DNA from: Stramenopiles sp. TOSAG23-3
Taxonomy: Eukaryota > Sar
Direction of reading: 5' to 3'
DNA length: 31,888 nucleotides
NCBI GenBank assembly: GCA_900128585.1
Contig: LT642178.1
Location: 9,471 to 41,358 of the forward strand
Part shown: piece by piece, positions 7,833 through 16,523 of the stretch
How positions within the stretch are numbered: position 1 is the first letter of the stretch
Layout: each line of letters starts with the position of its first letter
Notes under the pieces: generated by a model
What the model was told of the DNA's origin: nothing
Seen by the model: the letters and a program-made list of their open reading frames with translations, nothing else
The model's database searches: none
Program-made: the position numbers and the translations under genes

Positions 7833-9497
7833 TTATACACCCTTCTCTACTTGTTTGTCTATTTCTGATTGAAGTTTGTCGCGAAGTTTGTTCGCGAAGT
7901 CCTCTGAGTAGCACGCGACCCGTATGCTCACACGGGATGGTACAGATTGGTTGAAAGCTTTCATTTTAGAAATCGCAATTTCATGCTCTGGACGGGTCGC
8001 GTAGTTCTCTACAACGGAGAAAGCGTACAGCATGTTGCAACTTTTGTCCGATGATACTTCCAAACCAGTCAAGTGCTGCAAACGTCGGATCTGTAAGCTT
8101 GACTCCGCAGTTACTCCCTGAGCTGCCCCAAGTTTGCTTCGAAACATCAATATGAAGCCGTCTTGAACCGAGCAAAATCGTTCGCTCCACTTGGAGAAGA
8201 CTTTTTTGCTAGTGACCCGTAGCATCAAAGTGCCGTATATGGTCGACTTGTCTTGGACAAAACAAAGGTGGCCTTTAATGGTCCCTTGCTTTTGTATTTT
8301 AAGTGCAAGTGCGGTCCCTGGTACAACCATGACTTGACCACAGGAGCATTTAAACATGTCTTGCCCGTCCGGCGGGACAATTGATTTGCTGCAATTCGGA
8401 CACTGCAAACGCATCGTCTTCTTTGTCTTTGGACTGTCATTTGGCCCTTTGCTGGAATGTTTTTTCGGTTCTTTGGGCCCTTCCTTGGCCGCCTGGTCGT
8501 GTCTTGCAGCAGCATTATCGAAAAACGCACCAAATGCCTCGCTACCCTCCGTACCCTCTTCCCCCCAAGTGACCGGCGAAGAAGACGTCTTGTCCGCGCC
8601 CCATTCGAAAGGGCTAGAAGTGCCCGAGTCCGGGTATGCCTGGTCGTTCGCAGCATTTATTGCCGCAAAATAGTCCATCGAAGAAGAGGGTTCTCTGGTA
8701 AGACTTCCCTTCGACGAACTTGCGCGCCTGCGGCCTCGACCCGTTTTAGGCTTTCGAAGCCCACCGTTCGAATCAATGCTATCACTGGAGGACATTCGGG
8801 TCGTAGGCTGAGTTATCGCGCCCACGGATAACGGGGAAGTCTGGTGCCCCCGAGGCTTTTGTTGTTCGTTGCTTTCACCAAAGGCGCCAACCAGCCCCGT
8901 GGAAATTGGGGACGGCTGTGGCGCGTTTGACTGGCTAAAATAATCGAGGGAGCCAACATCTAGCGACAGGCTCGGTCCAGACCTTGCTCTGAAGTTTTTT
9001 GCACTTGGGTTTTCGGCAGTCGCGCCTCTCGTACCGAACAGATCGAACGGGTCGCCCTCACCGTTCCCGTTGGCGTTATCGTTCTGTTGGACGTGTCTGG
9101 CGGGTGGTTTGTCAAACGCCCCCCCTTGCGCCATATTCTGTGCGACAAAAGGGTCAAAACTTTGAGAAGACGGCCTCTTCCGCTGCTCCTGCTGTTGTGG
9201 CGGCGGCACCTGGGCGCTACCTCCCGCGAAGGGATCCAAGTCGTGGTGTATCGTTTGTTTGGCTTGCTGACGAGACACTGCTTGGTCGCGCAAGTTTTGC
9301 ATTGCGGCCATCGACTTCGGTGCCGCTTTGCTTTGTGGCGCGCGTGGTGCTTCAGTAGGGTCTCCAAATGGGTTCAGTCTCGCGAGGGCATCTTGGGATT
9401 GCCGTAAGTTCTTCATGTTTGGTATTTTTTGTGCTGCCCCACCCCTGCCTCCAAATGCCGTGTTATTGGCAAATGGGTTGCTATTCTGACGTTGCAT
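7833..9497 (-). CDS. Endocytic-adaptor-like protein: NPF/DPF motifs, zinc ribbon, PH-like C-terminus
   Basis: A 554-residue soluble protein. The N-terminal 360 residues are disordered, rich in Gln, Asn, Ser, Pro and Gly, and carry NPF at 7-9 and 42-44 (EH-domain ligands), DPF at 88-90, 115-117 and 149-151 (AP-2 appendage ligands), and an overlapping DLF at 152-154. PFEWG and FGAFF are further Phe-based motifs. Residues 366-386 form a small zinc ribbon (C366-x2-C369, C384-x-C386). Residues about 405-550 look like a PH-like domain: beta-rich, with KWSERFCSVQDGFILMF and a C-terminal helix DFANKLRDKLQSEI. By analogy with epsin-, stonin- or Eps15-type linkers it would join membrane, cargo and coat. 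The assignment rests on motif clustering; no named orthologue is recognised. A highly basic patch (GRGRRRASSSK, 253-263) may be phosphoregulated. Confidence 0.78.
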   Translation of the reverse strand: MQRQNSNPFANNTAFGGRGGAAQKIPNMKNLRQSQDALARLNPFGDPTEAPRAPQSKAAPKSMAAMQNLRDQAVSRQQAKQTIHHDLDPFAGGSAQVPPPQQQEQRKRPSSQSFDPFVAQNMAQGGAFDKPPARHVQQNDNANGNGEGDPFDLFGTRGATAENPSAKNFRARSGPSLSLDVGSLDYFSQSNAPQPSPISTGLVGAFGESNEQQKPRGHQTSPLSVGAITQPTTRMSSSDSIDSNGGLRKPKTGRGRRRASSSKGSLTREPSSSMDYFAAINAANDQAYPDSGTSSPFEWGADKTSSSPVTWGEEGTEGSEAFGAFFDNAAARHDQAAKEGPKEPKKHSSKGPNDSPKTKKTMRLQCPNCSKSIVPPDGQDMFKCSCGQVMVVPGTALALKIQKQGTIKGHLCFVQDKSTIYGTLMLRVTSKKVFSKWSERFCSVQDGFILMFRSKLGAAQGVTAESSLQIRRLQHLTGLEVSSDKSCNMLYAFSVVENYATRPEHEIAISKMKAFNQSVPSRVSIRVACYSEDFANKLRDKLQSEIDKQVEKGV

Positions 9498-9990
9498 TGC
9501 GTTTCTTGAAACGAAGCTGCACTCGAATAGTTACACGTATCTGCGCAGAATGAATATATAACTGCAGTCGCCGTTTCGGCAGGTTGGACTTTTTTGTTTT
9601 ACGAAGCTCGATCTGTCTCCTTCTCTTTTGAAAGTTTCAGGTTTTAAGTAGACAAGATATATCTATACAAACATCTCTCTTTTTTTGCAATAAATAATAA
9701 TGTTGTTGTCGCTGATGATGAAAAAACATTTTCGTACTTCTTGGTACGGTAGGGTACAGGTATAATACAAGGCACACGTATTATTATTATACATGGTGGG
9801 TACACTATATAAAATAAATTATTATACTAACCCATCACAACAAAATAGAATACCATGAAGTACAAAATAAACAGTAAGAACCAATACAAGAAAACAATAA
9901 AATTGTACTACAGTAATAAAATAAGAAAATTTTTAGACATTGTACTTCTTATTATTAGTCGTCTAATTAGTTTATCTAACAGATTACAGA

Positions 9991-10047
9991 ATATATAAAT
10001 ATCATTATAGAGTACTAGCATATATAAATATCATTATAGAAAATAGC
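9991..10047. repeat. Tandem duplication, about 29-base unit, two copies
   Basis: The sequence ATATATAAATATCATTATAG is followed by a short variable end and TAGC; the unit occurs twice in succession (9991-10019 and 10020-10047). It is probably a slippage product in promoter-proximal AT-rich DNA. Confidence 0.8.
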
Positions 10048-11074
10048 ATATAAATAACAATGAGGAGGTGCAATCGGAATCTGAACATCTCAGCGGCGGC
10101 GTGGCATCATTTCTTGATTGACCTATTATTGACCTAGACTATACAGTAGCATTCATTTATTTTGGATTGTAAAATAATCTCATTTTTTAGACGACTTTTA
10201 CAGTTATACTGTTTATTATACCATATAGAGACTAATAAAAATATAATAATTTGACTGTAATTATTGTTTTTATTTTTTCATTTTTGTTGTTGTTGTTACT
10301 GTATTGTTTTTTGTTGGGGATCTTTTTTTTTTGTGTGTAAAAGAGTGTAATACTGTATGAAAGAAGAAGGACTACGGAATTATCTTATTTTTTTTCACTC
10401 GAAATGAAAAAATAGAGTTATTCATCGGGTACAGTGTACATTAATACAGTATATGGATTCTTCTTTTTAATTTTTTTTTTTTAAAACAAGAAGAAGCTTT
10501 TGTTGTTGACAGTCGTTTGTGCAACTCGAATGAATTGCTTCCACCACCATTCATTTTTATAAGACCATAGCATAATACCAAATGAAAAATTATTTTTCTT
10601 ATTTATATGTATATATTATTATACTATTGAATACCTATATATTGCGTTCAAACTCATGTTCCTGAGATCATATATATACTGAAGCTCTGCTACTCCTATG
10701 TATAAACGATTAAATATCCTTCAATAAGATTAATGTTTGTTACATGTAATATACTTACATATGTTGTATTATATTATTATATATGTTTCTATGCATTTAT
10801 AATGTAAATATATGTTTTAAACATTTGTTTTTACAGCCAACCAACCAATTCCATTCTATTTCTATATTAACAGTCTTTATTATTCATGATATCTATTGTA
10901 TTCCTATGTTAAATAAAAATAGAAGAAACAAACCAACAATAGAAAACAATTTCCACTTCTAAAACATTTAACATTTGAGATGATATTCGTATGTTATGTT
11001 TTTTTTCTTCCATAGAACAACTCGTGCAAGGAACGTCTAGTCAATTAACCATCCCACAGACTTTCCTATTCATA

Positions 11075-11224
11075 ATGTCGGTGGTAGCAGACTTGTTCAT
11101 AGAGCCGGTACAAAAAGTAATAAGCTTGCAGGGGGTTTCTGAAACGATTCTAATCAATTGTAATATTTGGAAACAAGTAGTTTTTTCTTTTTCTATTCAT
11201 CAAACAAACCAAACACATACGTAA
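11075..11224 (+). other. Upstream open reading frame in the RPS4 leader
   Basis: An ATG at 11075 opens 49 codons (MSVVADLFIEPVQKVISLQG...) ending with TAA at 11222-11224, only two bases before the RPS4 ATG at 11227. A pyrimidine-rich stretch ending CCATAG at about 11018 could be a splice acceptor, so the segment may be transcribed leader. Whether it is translated is unknown. No family is recognised. Confidence 0.3.
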
Positions 11225-11226
11225 AC

Positions 11227-12006
11227 ATGGTACGCGGACCAAAGAAACATATGAAGCGCTCCAATGCGCCAAAACATTGGATGCTGGACAAAATGGGTGG
11301 AATGTGGGCCCCACGCCCTTCCACTGGGCCTCACAAACTTCGCGAGTGTCTTCCAGTTATCTTGATACTTCGCCAGCGCCTCAAGTACGCCTTGACCGGT
11401 CGCGAAGCCACCCAAATCTGCATGCAAAAGCTTGTGAAAGTCGACCAGCGGGTACGCACCGACCCCAACTTCCCAGCAGGTTTCATGGACGTTATCTCTT
11501 TGGACAAAGCCGGCGACAACTTCCGTCTATTGTACGATACCAAAGGTCGATTCGTTCTCCAGCCATTGACGAAGAAGGAAGCCACTTACAAACTCTGCCG
11601 CGTCCAAAAGGTCGCCGTTACCAAGAAGAAAGTACCATACGTCGTGACCCACGACGCGCGTACCATTCGCTACGCCGACCCTCTTATTAAGGTTGGCGAC
11701 ACCGTTAAAGTTGACGTCAACACCAACAAAATCACCGACTTCGTTAAGTACGAACTTGGAAACCTTGTTATGTGCACTAAAGGGCGCAATACTGGTCGTA
11801 TCGGTACGTTGACCCACCGTGAACGTCACCCAGGTAGCTTCGACATTGTACAAGTTACTGACGCCGCCGGCAACACTTTTGCCACGCGCGATACCAACCT
11901 TTTCGTTATCGGAAAGGGTAGCAAGCCGATGGTTGGTGTGCCAAAAGCCAATGGTGTGAGAATCAGCATTCTTCAAGAGACTGCTCAACGCATGGAGCGC
12001 AAATAA
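11227..12006 (+). CDS. RPS4: 40S ribosomal protein S4 (eS4)
   Basis: A 259-residue protein, close to the roughly 263 usual for eukaryotic S4. It opens with [20 protein letters not shown] and contains the conserved S4 RNA-binding segment ([23 protein letters not shown] region, about 45-62), the central RPS4 domain ([25 protein letters not shown]) and the C-terminal KOW region ([11 protein letters not shown], about 180-190, then HPGSFDIV). It is a component of the small ribosomal subunit. Frame and start: an in-frame extension upstream exists, but the ATG at 11227 sits in a good AAACATGG context and gives exactly the conserved N-terminus. Codon choice is markedly C-ending compared with the neighbours, as expected for a highly expressed gene. 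No intron interrupts it. Confidence 0.97.
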   Translation: MVRGPKKHMKRSNAPKHWMLDKMGGMWAPRPSTGPHKLRECLPVILILRQRLKYALTGREATQICMQKLVKVDQRVRTDPNFPAGFMDVISLDKAGDNFRLLYDTKGRFVLQPLTKKEATYKLCRVQKVAVTKKKVPYVVTHDARTIRYADPLIKVGDTVKVDVNTNKITDFVKYELGNLVMCTKGRNTGRIGTLTHRERHPGSFDIVQVTDAAGNTFATRDTNLFVIGKGSKPMVGVPKANGVRISILQETAQRMERK

Positions 12007-12541
12007 GTTAGTTTTACAATATACATAATACTCGAATATTTTAATATTTTTTGAATAGTACGCCTCCCAGTTAGTAGACTACCAAGTTTAAAGACCTCTA
12101 AATAGTTCTTCGTATTTACGAAATGCAACCGAGTCTTGTCCGTTCCTTCTCTGTGTGCTTGATAGTTCCTGGGAAAGGACGGACGCGTCGTATGTGGGGG
12201 GGGGGGGTGCGTGGAGACAAATTGCCACTCAAAAAAATTAAATCTTATTGTGAGAGCTTTGTAGTTTTTATTGATCTGCGTCCTTCACCCCTCCCCCAAA
12301 AAATATAAGAAATTATTATTAAATAAAACATATGATACTTATATATTTTTTTTTTTTTTATTAAATAAAACGTTTAAACGGAACACTAAGATATCATACG
12401 TATGATCACATTTTGTTTATATTATTTACTTATATCATATAATTATGCCTATGCGATAATTTTATAAACGCAAAGCCCCACACGGCCCATGCCATTGGCA
12501 AAGGAAGGTACCGTAGGTAATTCCCTTGGACGCCCCGAAAC
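12007..12541. other. Convergent intergenic gap without clear A/B repeat copies
   Basis: This gap lies between the 3' ends of RPS4 and the hydroxylase gene. It contains a long G run near 12196-12208, T runs and AT-rich DNA. I found no module B and only a weak AAACATATGATACT fragment at about 12327-12340 reminiscent of module A. No gene is supported. Confidence 0.5.
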
Positions 12542-14617
12542 TTATATCGCCACTTCCAACTTCTCTCGTGACATGAGTATCACTTCCCCCACTCTGTCCT
12601 CTGTGCCTTGACGTTTAGCAATCCACTTGTGGTCCAAATAGGTGGTCGTTCGGAAAGTCGTGTCGGGCGCGAAGGTATGGAACAGCTGGTCCTCGCCGCT
12701 GTGGCTAATCCAGTAAAGGTCAACTGGGAAAGGGTTCGTGTTCTTAAACACAACGTTCAGGCGAGACGCTAAATGATTGTTCTTGGGGCGTTTTGCGTTC
12801 CATATCCACAGATTTGCAGCCCACTTTGTTCCCTGTATAATTGGGCATCCGCCATGGAAACTCTGCGGGTCAAGTTGGGCGTCCGGAGTCTGGCTGTAGA
12901 ACAGAATGGCATCACCTTTCTTAGGGTAGACAGCCAGTCCCTCTCCCTGTCCACACTCCCACGAAAACGAGTCCGCCTTATCTCCCTCTTTGTCACCGTC
13001 GCTTTTTCCACCGCAAGCCGCCTCACAGCTAAAGGCCGTGTGCTCACAATTCACTTGCATAACTCTCCGGCCCCCTTCGCACTCGCAGTACCCTGAAATA
13101 TTTTGACCCTTTGGAATTTGCCGACCACACCCCAAGTCCATAGCCGGCACCCGGGGTCCAGAGGGGTCGCAGTCTCCCGTGGCTCGCCAGCCCACGCACC
13201 CGCGTTCAAATTGCCTGTTCGAACACTCTGTGCTCTCATCTTTATTTGCTGTGCACTGAAATGGTCCCTTCGCTTTTGCATTCTCGGCAGCCTTTGCTTT
13301 TGCGCTATTTTTAGGAGAGTGGGACCTTGATTTTGGGAAAATAGTCGCCCCTCCTTCTTCCACGTCCCCAAGGTAGCAGAAAATTGTAAGAAAGCGGTTC
13401 GATCCCCCGGGCTTCGAGGGGTCGTCGTTCTCGTACTGCCCAGTAAAGTAGTCCGTGTGCCCAACGTAGGTCTGGCCCGGCAAATAGCGGAGTATCTGTA
13501 GCCCATCTGCCATCTCTTTTTTGAAAGGCAAGCGAGCCAGAGCAAACCCCCGCCGTTGCACCGCAAGGGACTCGTTTGTGCTGGTGTCCCAGGCGTTGCG
13601 ACTTGTTCGATCAACAGAAAGGCCAGTGTTGTCTATGCCCACGGACGACCGCTTGAGTCTGTCCGTTGCAACCGCCTTGAAATGATCGATTTCGGCGTCC
13701 GACAAAAAATTACTAACGCGAAATACTAATGGTGATAAAGACAAAGTTTCCAGTCCCACTCTTTCCCCTGGCTCTGCGGGCACAACGTTCGGGGGCTGGA
13801 ACTTGTGCCCAACTGCTTGAGGTGACCACACATACAGCGCGTTATGTTGGACGTAGACAAGGTTCACCACGCCGTCGCCCCCGCTCTCCAACAATGATTT
13901 TTGGGCGTGGAAGAGTCCATCCAAATTGGCAAGTGTCCCAAAATCCGTATAGAGTTGCAATGGACCGAATTCTTTGGCCGAGCTCGGTACCACTGCCTCA
14001 ATGGCGCCCCTAAGGCTTTCGAAGCTGGCCAACTCGTGCGTCCCCAGCACCAAGGGCGTGCCGAATAGGCAGCACTTTCCGTTCGCGTGAACCCGGGTGT
14101 GTATTAACGGCAGTTTCGGGGGCATTTCAAACAACATATCCATCATCAACTTGTTCCACTTGTTTTTGTCCATGGCCTCCGGGCTGGGACGTGGCAGAAT
14201 ATGCGACCAGAAATGAGTGTGCCAGTACTCACGCGCCCTTGGGGAAATGTCCGAAGTGACCAACATGAGGAGAAAAAATCCTGCCGGCAGCAGCACGACA
14301 ATTATCCAAAACAATGTACACATCCTGTCCAGTCTAAGGTAAGTTTCAGGCCGAATGTTGATCTCCTTGGTTCCAATTGGCTCATCCTTGCCCTTCTTGT
14401 CGTTATTTCCATTCTTGACGCGCTTGGAATCGCCAGGCGCGGCGTCGGCCGTCTTGGAACGAAGCGGGTTCGTCTTGGTCGCCTGGACTGTTCGTCCTTT
14501 TCCGCTGCTTTCTTCCCCCTTTTGCTTGCCCCCTTTCGTTCCCTCTTGCCTCCTCTTCTTTCGCCCCATTACTATAACTTCGTTCAAATCTATCCACGAA
14601 TTGGGGTGGGGCTGCAA
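12542..14617 (-). CDS. Prolyl 4-hydroxylase, type II membrane, with Cys-rich insert and C-terminal VHL-beta-like domain
   Basis: A 691-residue protein. A basic cytosolic tail (1-95) precedes a single TM helix (about 99-120), giving a luminal catalytic part. Residues about 170-268 form a conserved-looking globular segment with a possible doublecortin-like/beta-grasp pattern. The 2-oxoglutarate/Fe(II) P4H domain spans about 295-610: iron ligands H387-x-D389 (GHTDYF) and H588 (SFHGGCP), with K598 (GTKWAANLWIW) to bind 2-oxoglutarate. A Cys-rich insert (about 450-556) splits the catalytic fold. Residues 620-690 match the VHL beta domain: F/N/P start, Y660, H663 and W665 in TTTYLDHKWIA correspond to the VHL hydroxyproline pocket. 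It would hydroxylate prolines of secretory proteins and possibly bind the product. An alternative start is Met17 (14569). The catalytic call is firm, the VHL call good, the beta-grasp call tentative. Confidence 0.9.
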   Translation of the reverse strand: MQPHPNSWIDLNEVIVMGRKKRRQEGTKGGKQKGEESSGKGRTVQATKTNPLRSKTADAAPGDSKRVKNGNNDKKGKDEPIGTKEINIRPETYLRLDRMCTLFWIIVVLLPAGFFLLMLVTSDISPRAREYWHTHFWSHILPRPSPEAMDKNKWNKLMMDMLFEMPPKLPLIHTRVHANGKCCLFGTPLVLGTHELASFESLRGAIEAVVPSSAKEFGPLQLYTDFGTLANLDGLFHAQKSLLESGGDGVVNLVYVQHNALYVWSPQAVGHKFQPPNVVPAEPGERVGLETLSLSPLVFRVSNFLSDAEIDHFKAVATDRLKRSSVGIDNTGLSVDRTSRNAWDTSTNESLAVQRRGFALARLPFKKEMADGLQILRYLPGQTYVGHTDYFTGQYENDDPSKPGGSNRFLTIFCYLGDVEEGGATIFPKSRSHSPKNSAKAKAAENAKAKGPFQCTANKDESTECSNRQFERGCVGWRATGDCDPSGPRVPAMDLGCGRQIPKGQNISGYCECEGGRRVMQVNCEHTAFSCEAACGGKSDGDKEGDKADSFSWECGQGEGLAVYPKKGDAILFYSQTPDAQLDPQSFHGGCPIIQGTKWAANLWIWNAKRPKNNHLASRLNVVFKNTNPFPVDLYWISHSGEDQLFHTFAPDTTFRTTTYLDHKWIAKRQGTEDRVGEVILMSREKLEVAI
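12545..12760 (-). other. VHL-beta-like domain at the C-terminus of the hydroxylase
   Basis: Residues 620-691 of the P4H gene. The pattern VVFKNTNPFPVDLYWIS, then G-x2-Q-x-F-x-T-x2-P, then TTTYLDHKWIA, follows the beta domain of von Hippel-Lindau protein. At the four human hydroxyproline-contacting positions (Y98, S111, H115, W117) this protein has F646, T659, H663 and W665. The VHL alpha domain (elongin C binding) is absent, since the protein ends here. Confidence 0.72.
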
Positions 14618-15140
14618 AACAGAGAGGAAAATGCTCGTCTATTGTTTTTATTTGAAATTAATGTCATCAGACTTCACTTATCATCATTTTGATTGTTTAT
14701 TATCCTGTATTTTAATTTACCTATTATTATTTCGGGGGAGGACGGAGGGAGGAGGGGGGGATGATGATTGGTGCAGCAGCACAAGGAGGCACAAAGCACA
14801 AAAAACAATAATAATTATTATTATATATTTTTTTATTATTATTAGTAGTAGTAGGACTAATACTACTACTGTAATTATTATTATTATTTTATTATTATTA
14901 GTCCTATTATTATTATTAAAAAAAAAACAAAAAAAAAAAATTATTATTATTATGATTATAATGATTATATGGTGACATTGATCGTATATTAGTAGAGAAC
15001 TTCTATGATAGTATATTACAAGAAATAAATGGTTTGTATAACTTTGCCCGATCGATAGAATTTACTCCTGTTTTTTTCCATTCCTCTATTTGCCGTTCAT
15101 TGATAAATCGACCGACTGACCGACAGACCGACCGTGAGCC
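14618..15140. repeat. Divergent promoter region with long ATT/TTA microsatellite
   Basis: This is 523 bases between the 5' ends of the hydroxylase gene and the EMC4 gene. From about 14807 to 14970 it is an imperfect ATT/TTA/AGT array that folds back on itself (TAGTAGTAGGACTAATACTACTACT), plus an A run. Just before the EMC4 ATG is a GACC-type short repeat (about 15108-15134). Both genes must be driven from here. Confidence 0.75.
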
Positions 15141-15731
15141 ATGACGAAGAAGAACCACGCTGGGCGTCCGTGGGAGTTCAACATTAACAACTCTTCGACG
15201 ACGGATCTGCAGCTTACTGCGGGTGATGAGAAGCTGGATGGGAAAGGTGACAACCGCCCGGGTTTACAGGCGTTAGGGTATACGAGCAAATCAGTGGTGC
15301 TGGACCAGGTTGACCAAGAGGGGGGGTCTGTGGACAAGACCCAACTTGATACTTTAGAACGAGTGGCGTGGTCCACGGCCCGCGCCCCTGCGAGCCAGCT
15401 GTTCATGACCGGTTTTATGCTTTGGATGAGTGGCGCGGGGGTCCACATTTTTAGTATTATGATCACTGGTATGGCGCTTCTAAACCCTTTGAAAGCGATC
15501 GCCAACACAGGGGAGGTGTTCAAGCGCTTTAAGGCCCCCCGCGGGGCAAGGCTGAACCTGCTGCCTATGAAGCTGACCTACATAGCAATCCAGTTGGTCG
15601 CGTTTTCAATGGGTATCTGGAAGATAAACAAAATGGGCCTTTTGCCCCTTACCAGTGCGGACTGGTCGGCTTCGATGCTGCAGTTGCGGAATTTTCAAGA
15701 AACATCCGTCCATATTACGAACGATTTGTAG
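15141..15731 (+). CDS. EMC4: ER membrane protein complex subunit 4
   Basis: A 196-residue protein, close to the roughly 183 residues of human EMC4 (TMEM85). A hydrophilic N-terminus with W11 is followed by the conserved helix and first membrane segment (about 77-114: VAWSTARAPASQLFMTGFMLWMSG...IFSIMITGMALLNPLKAI), which matches the EMC4 pattern RAWExALxPxKxxxMxxFMxxMAGxxxxIFxxM. A second hydrophobic segment spans about 142-163, then the hallmark GLLPLTSADW (166-175). The complex inserts tail-anchored and multi-pass proteins into the ER membrane. The start is the first ATG after a stop-rich leader and gives the expected length. The gene shares a divergent promoter region with the hydroxylase gene. 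Confidence 0.92.
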   Translation: MTKKNHAGRPWEFNINNSSTTDLQLTAGDEKLDGKGDNRPGLQALGYTSKSVVLDQVDQEGGSVDKTQLDTLERVAWSTARAPASQLFMTGFMLWMSGAGVHIFSIMITGMALLNPLKAIANTGEVFKRFKAPRGARLNLLPMKLTYIAIQLVAFSMGIWKINKMGLLPLTSADWSASMLQLRNFQETSVHITNDL

Positions 15732-16040
15732 TGTGTGCATGTAAGAAGTACAGAGTACGCCGACAAGATAAATTATTTGTAATTCTAAAGTTTTACGTAA
15801 TAAAATCAAAATTATGGCTGTTATTGAAGTAATTTTTAAACATCCAAGAAAATTGGCTGGTAATTTTAAACTCAAGAAAATTGGCTGTTAAGCAATTAAA
15901 ACACAGTACGAAGTAGATTAAAAACAAATTTTATTTGGAACTGAAACCGCAATTGACATAAAATGAGGGTCTTAAATTGCATACTATATATTTTATTTTT
16001 GTTTTTTATTAATATTAAAGGGTATTAGTTTTTTTTTTAA

Positions 16041-16313
16041 AAGGGTATTATCATACCAAAAGAGTCGTACGGATCCTGGCAATCACAACACAATTCTAGC
16101 CGCTGTTCGAGTTCCGGTAATAAAAGGACGATTGATTCCTCAGGTGACTCTGATGAGTTCAGCGAAAAAGTGATCTTCTCACAAGACTCTCCAAAGGTGG
16201 TTGCTATTATCACGGACCTCGACTGGGAATTGAATCGTTTTGTTGAGTTCAAATCGCCTTTCACAAGAAAAGAAATATTATCACCTGGTAATAATTCTTC
16301 TCATTGGAATAAA
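16041..16313 (+). pseudogene. Coding-like relic between two repeat copies
   Basis: The frame starting after the TAA at 16038-16040 stays open for 91 codons to the N gap and has no ATG. It reads as Ser-rich then more globular (IITDLDWELNRFVEFKS). The reverse complement of 1425-1552 encodes a related but broken version (IIRDFDWDLDRFVAYRS, then a stop). Two diverged copies in opposite orientation suggest remnants of a multicopy element or gene fragment. No protein family is recognised. Confidence 0.45.
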
Positions 16314-16372
16314 NNNNNNNNNNNNNNNNNNNNNNNNNNNNNNNNNNNNNNNNNNNNNNNNNNNNNNNNNNN
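16314..16372. other. Assembly gap (59 N)
   Basis: A run of N interrupts the repeat-rich gap. In the related copy near 1390-1432 the equivalent interval is about 45 bases, so the true missing sequence may be of similar size. Confidence 0.98.
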
Positions 16373-16523
16373 AATCAAGTTAAACCATCAAGATAGGATT
16401 AGGGTTGGAACTGAAATAGTAATTGATTTAAAATGAGAGTCTTAAAACATATGATACTATACAATTTAAAAAAAAACAACAAATTTTATTTTATCATACC
16501 AGAGTCTGTTTTTTTGTTTGTTT

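Larger units (their letters stand above)
9498..11226. other. Divergent intergenic region, low complexity
   Basis: This is 1.7 kb between the 5' ends of the NPF/DPF gene and RPS4. It is very AT-rich with long T runs. It contains a 29-base tandem duplication (9991-10047) and one GC-richer block (about 10062-10125) that does not match any RNA gene I can recognise. From about 11019 a pyrimidine tract ending in AG suggests a leader exon for RPS4. I see no tRNA or snRNA. Confidence 0.55.
15732..16523. repeat. Convergent intergenic gap: repeat modules A and B flanking a coding-like relic and an assembly gap
   Basis: Module B occurs at about 15816-15835, 15846-15867 and 15874-15897 (all forward). 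Module A with its upstream extension (GGAACTGAAACCGCAATTGA...AAAATGAGGGTCTTAAA) occurs at about 15933-15985, and again at about 16404-16458 (GGAACTGAAATAGTAATTGA...AAAATGAGAGTCTTAAAACATA). These two A copies are direct repeats flanking the coding-like relic at 16041-16313 and the N gap. Confidence 0.75.

Noticed and set aside
10062-10125. GC-richer block resembling a structured RNA
   Set aside because: I checked it for snRNA, snoRNA box and tRNA signatures and found none convincing.
11167-11226. In-frame N-terminal extension of RPS4
   Set aside because: The added residues are Phe/Ser/Thr-rich; the conserved S4 N-terminus starts at the ATG at 11227.
13051-13614. Minus-strand open frame in another frame inside the hydroxylase gene
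   Set aside because: It overlaps the catalytic P4H domain, which has all ligands in place in the main frame.
14355-14975. Plus-strand frame of about 200 codons running into an ATT array
   Set aside because: Half lies antisense to the hydroxylase N-terminus and half is microsatellite encoding Ile runs.
16037-16264. 75-codon minus-strand frame in the gap between EMC4 and the phosphatase
   Set aside because: The opposite frame is longer and its peptide is the one echoed at the related locus near 1.5 kb; the minus frame is probably a shadow.
16170-16436. Open frame translated through the N gap
   Set aside because: The number of N is arbitrary, so continuity across the gap cannot be claimed.
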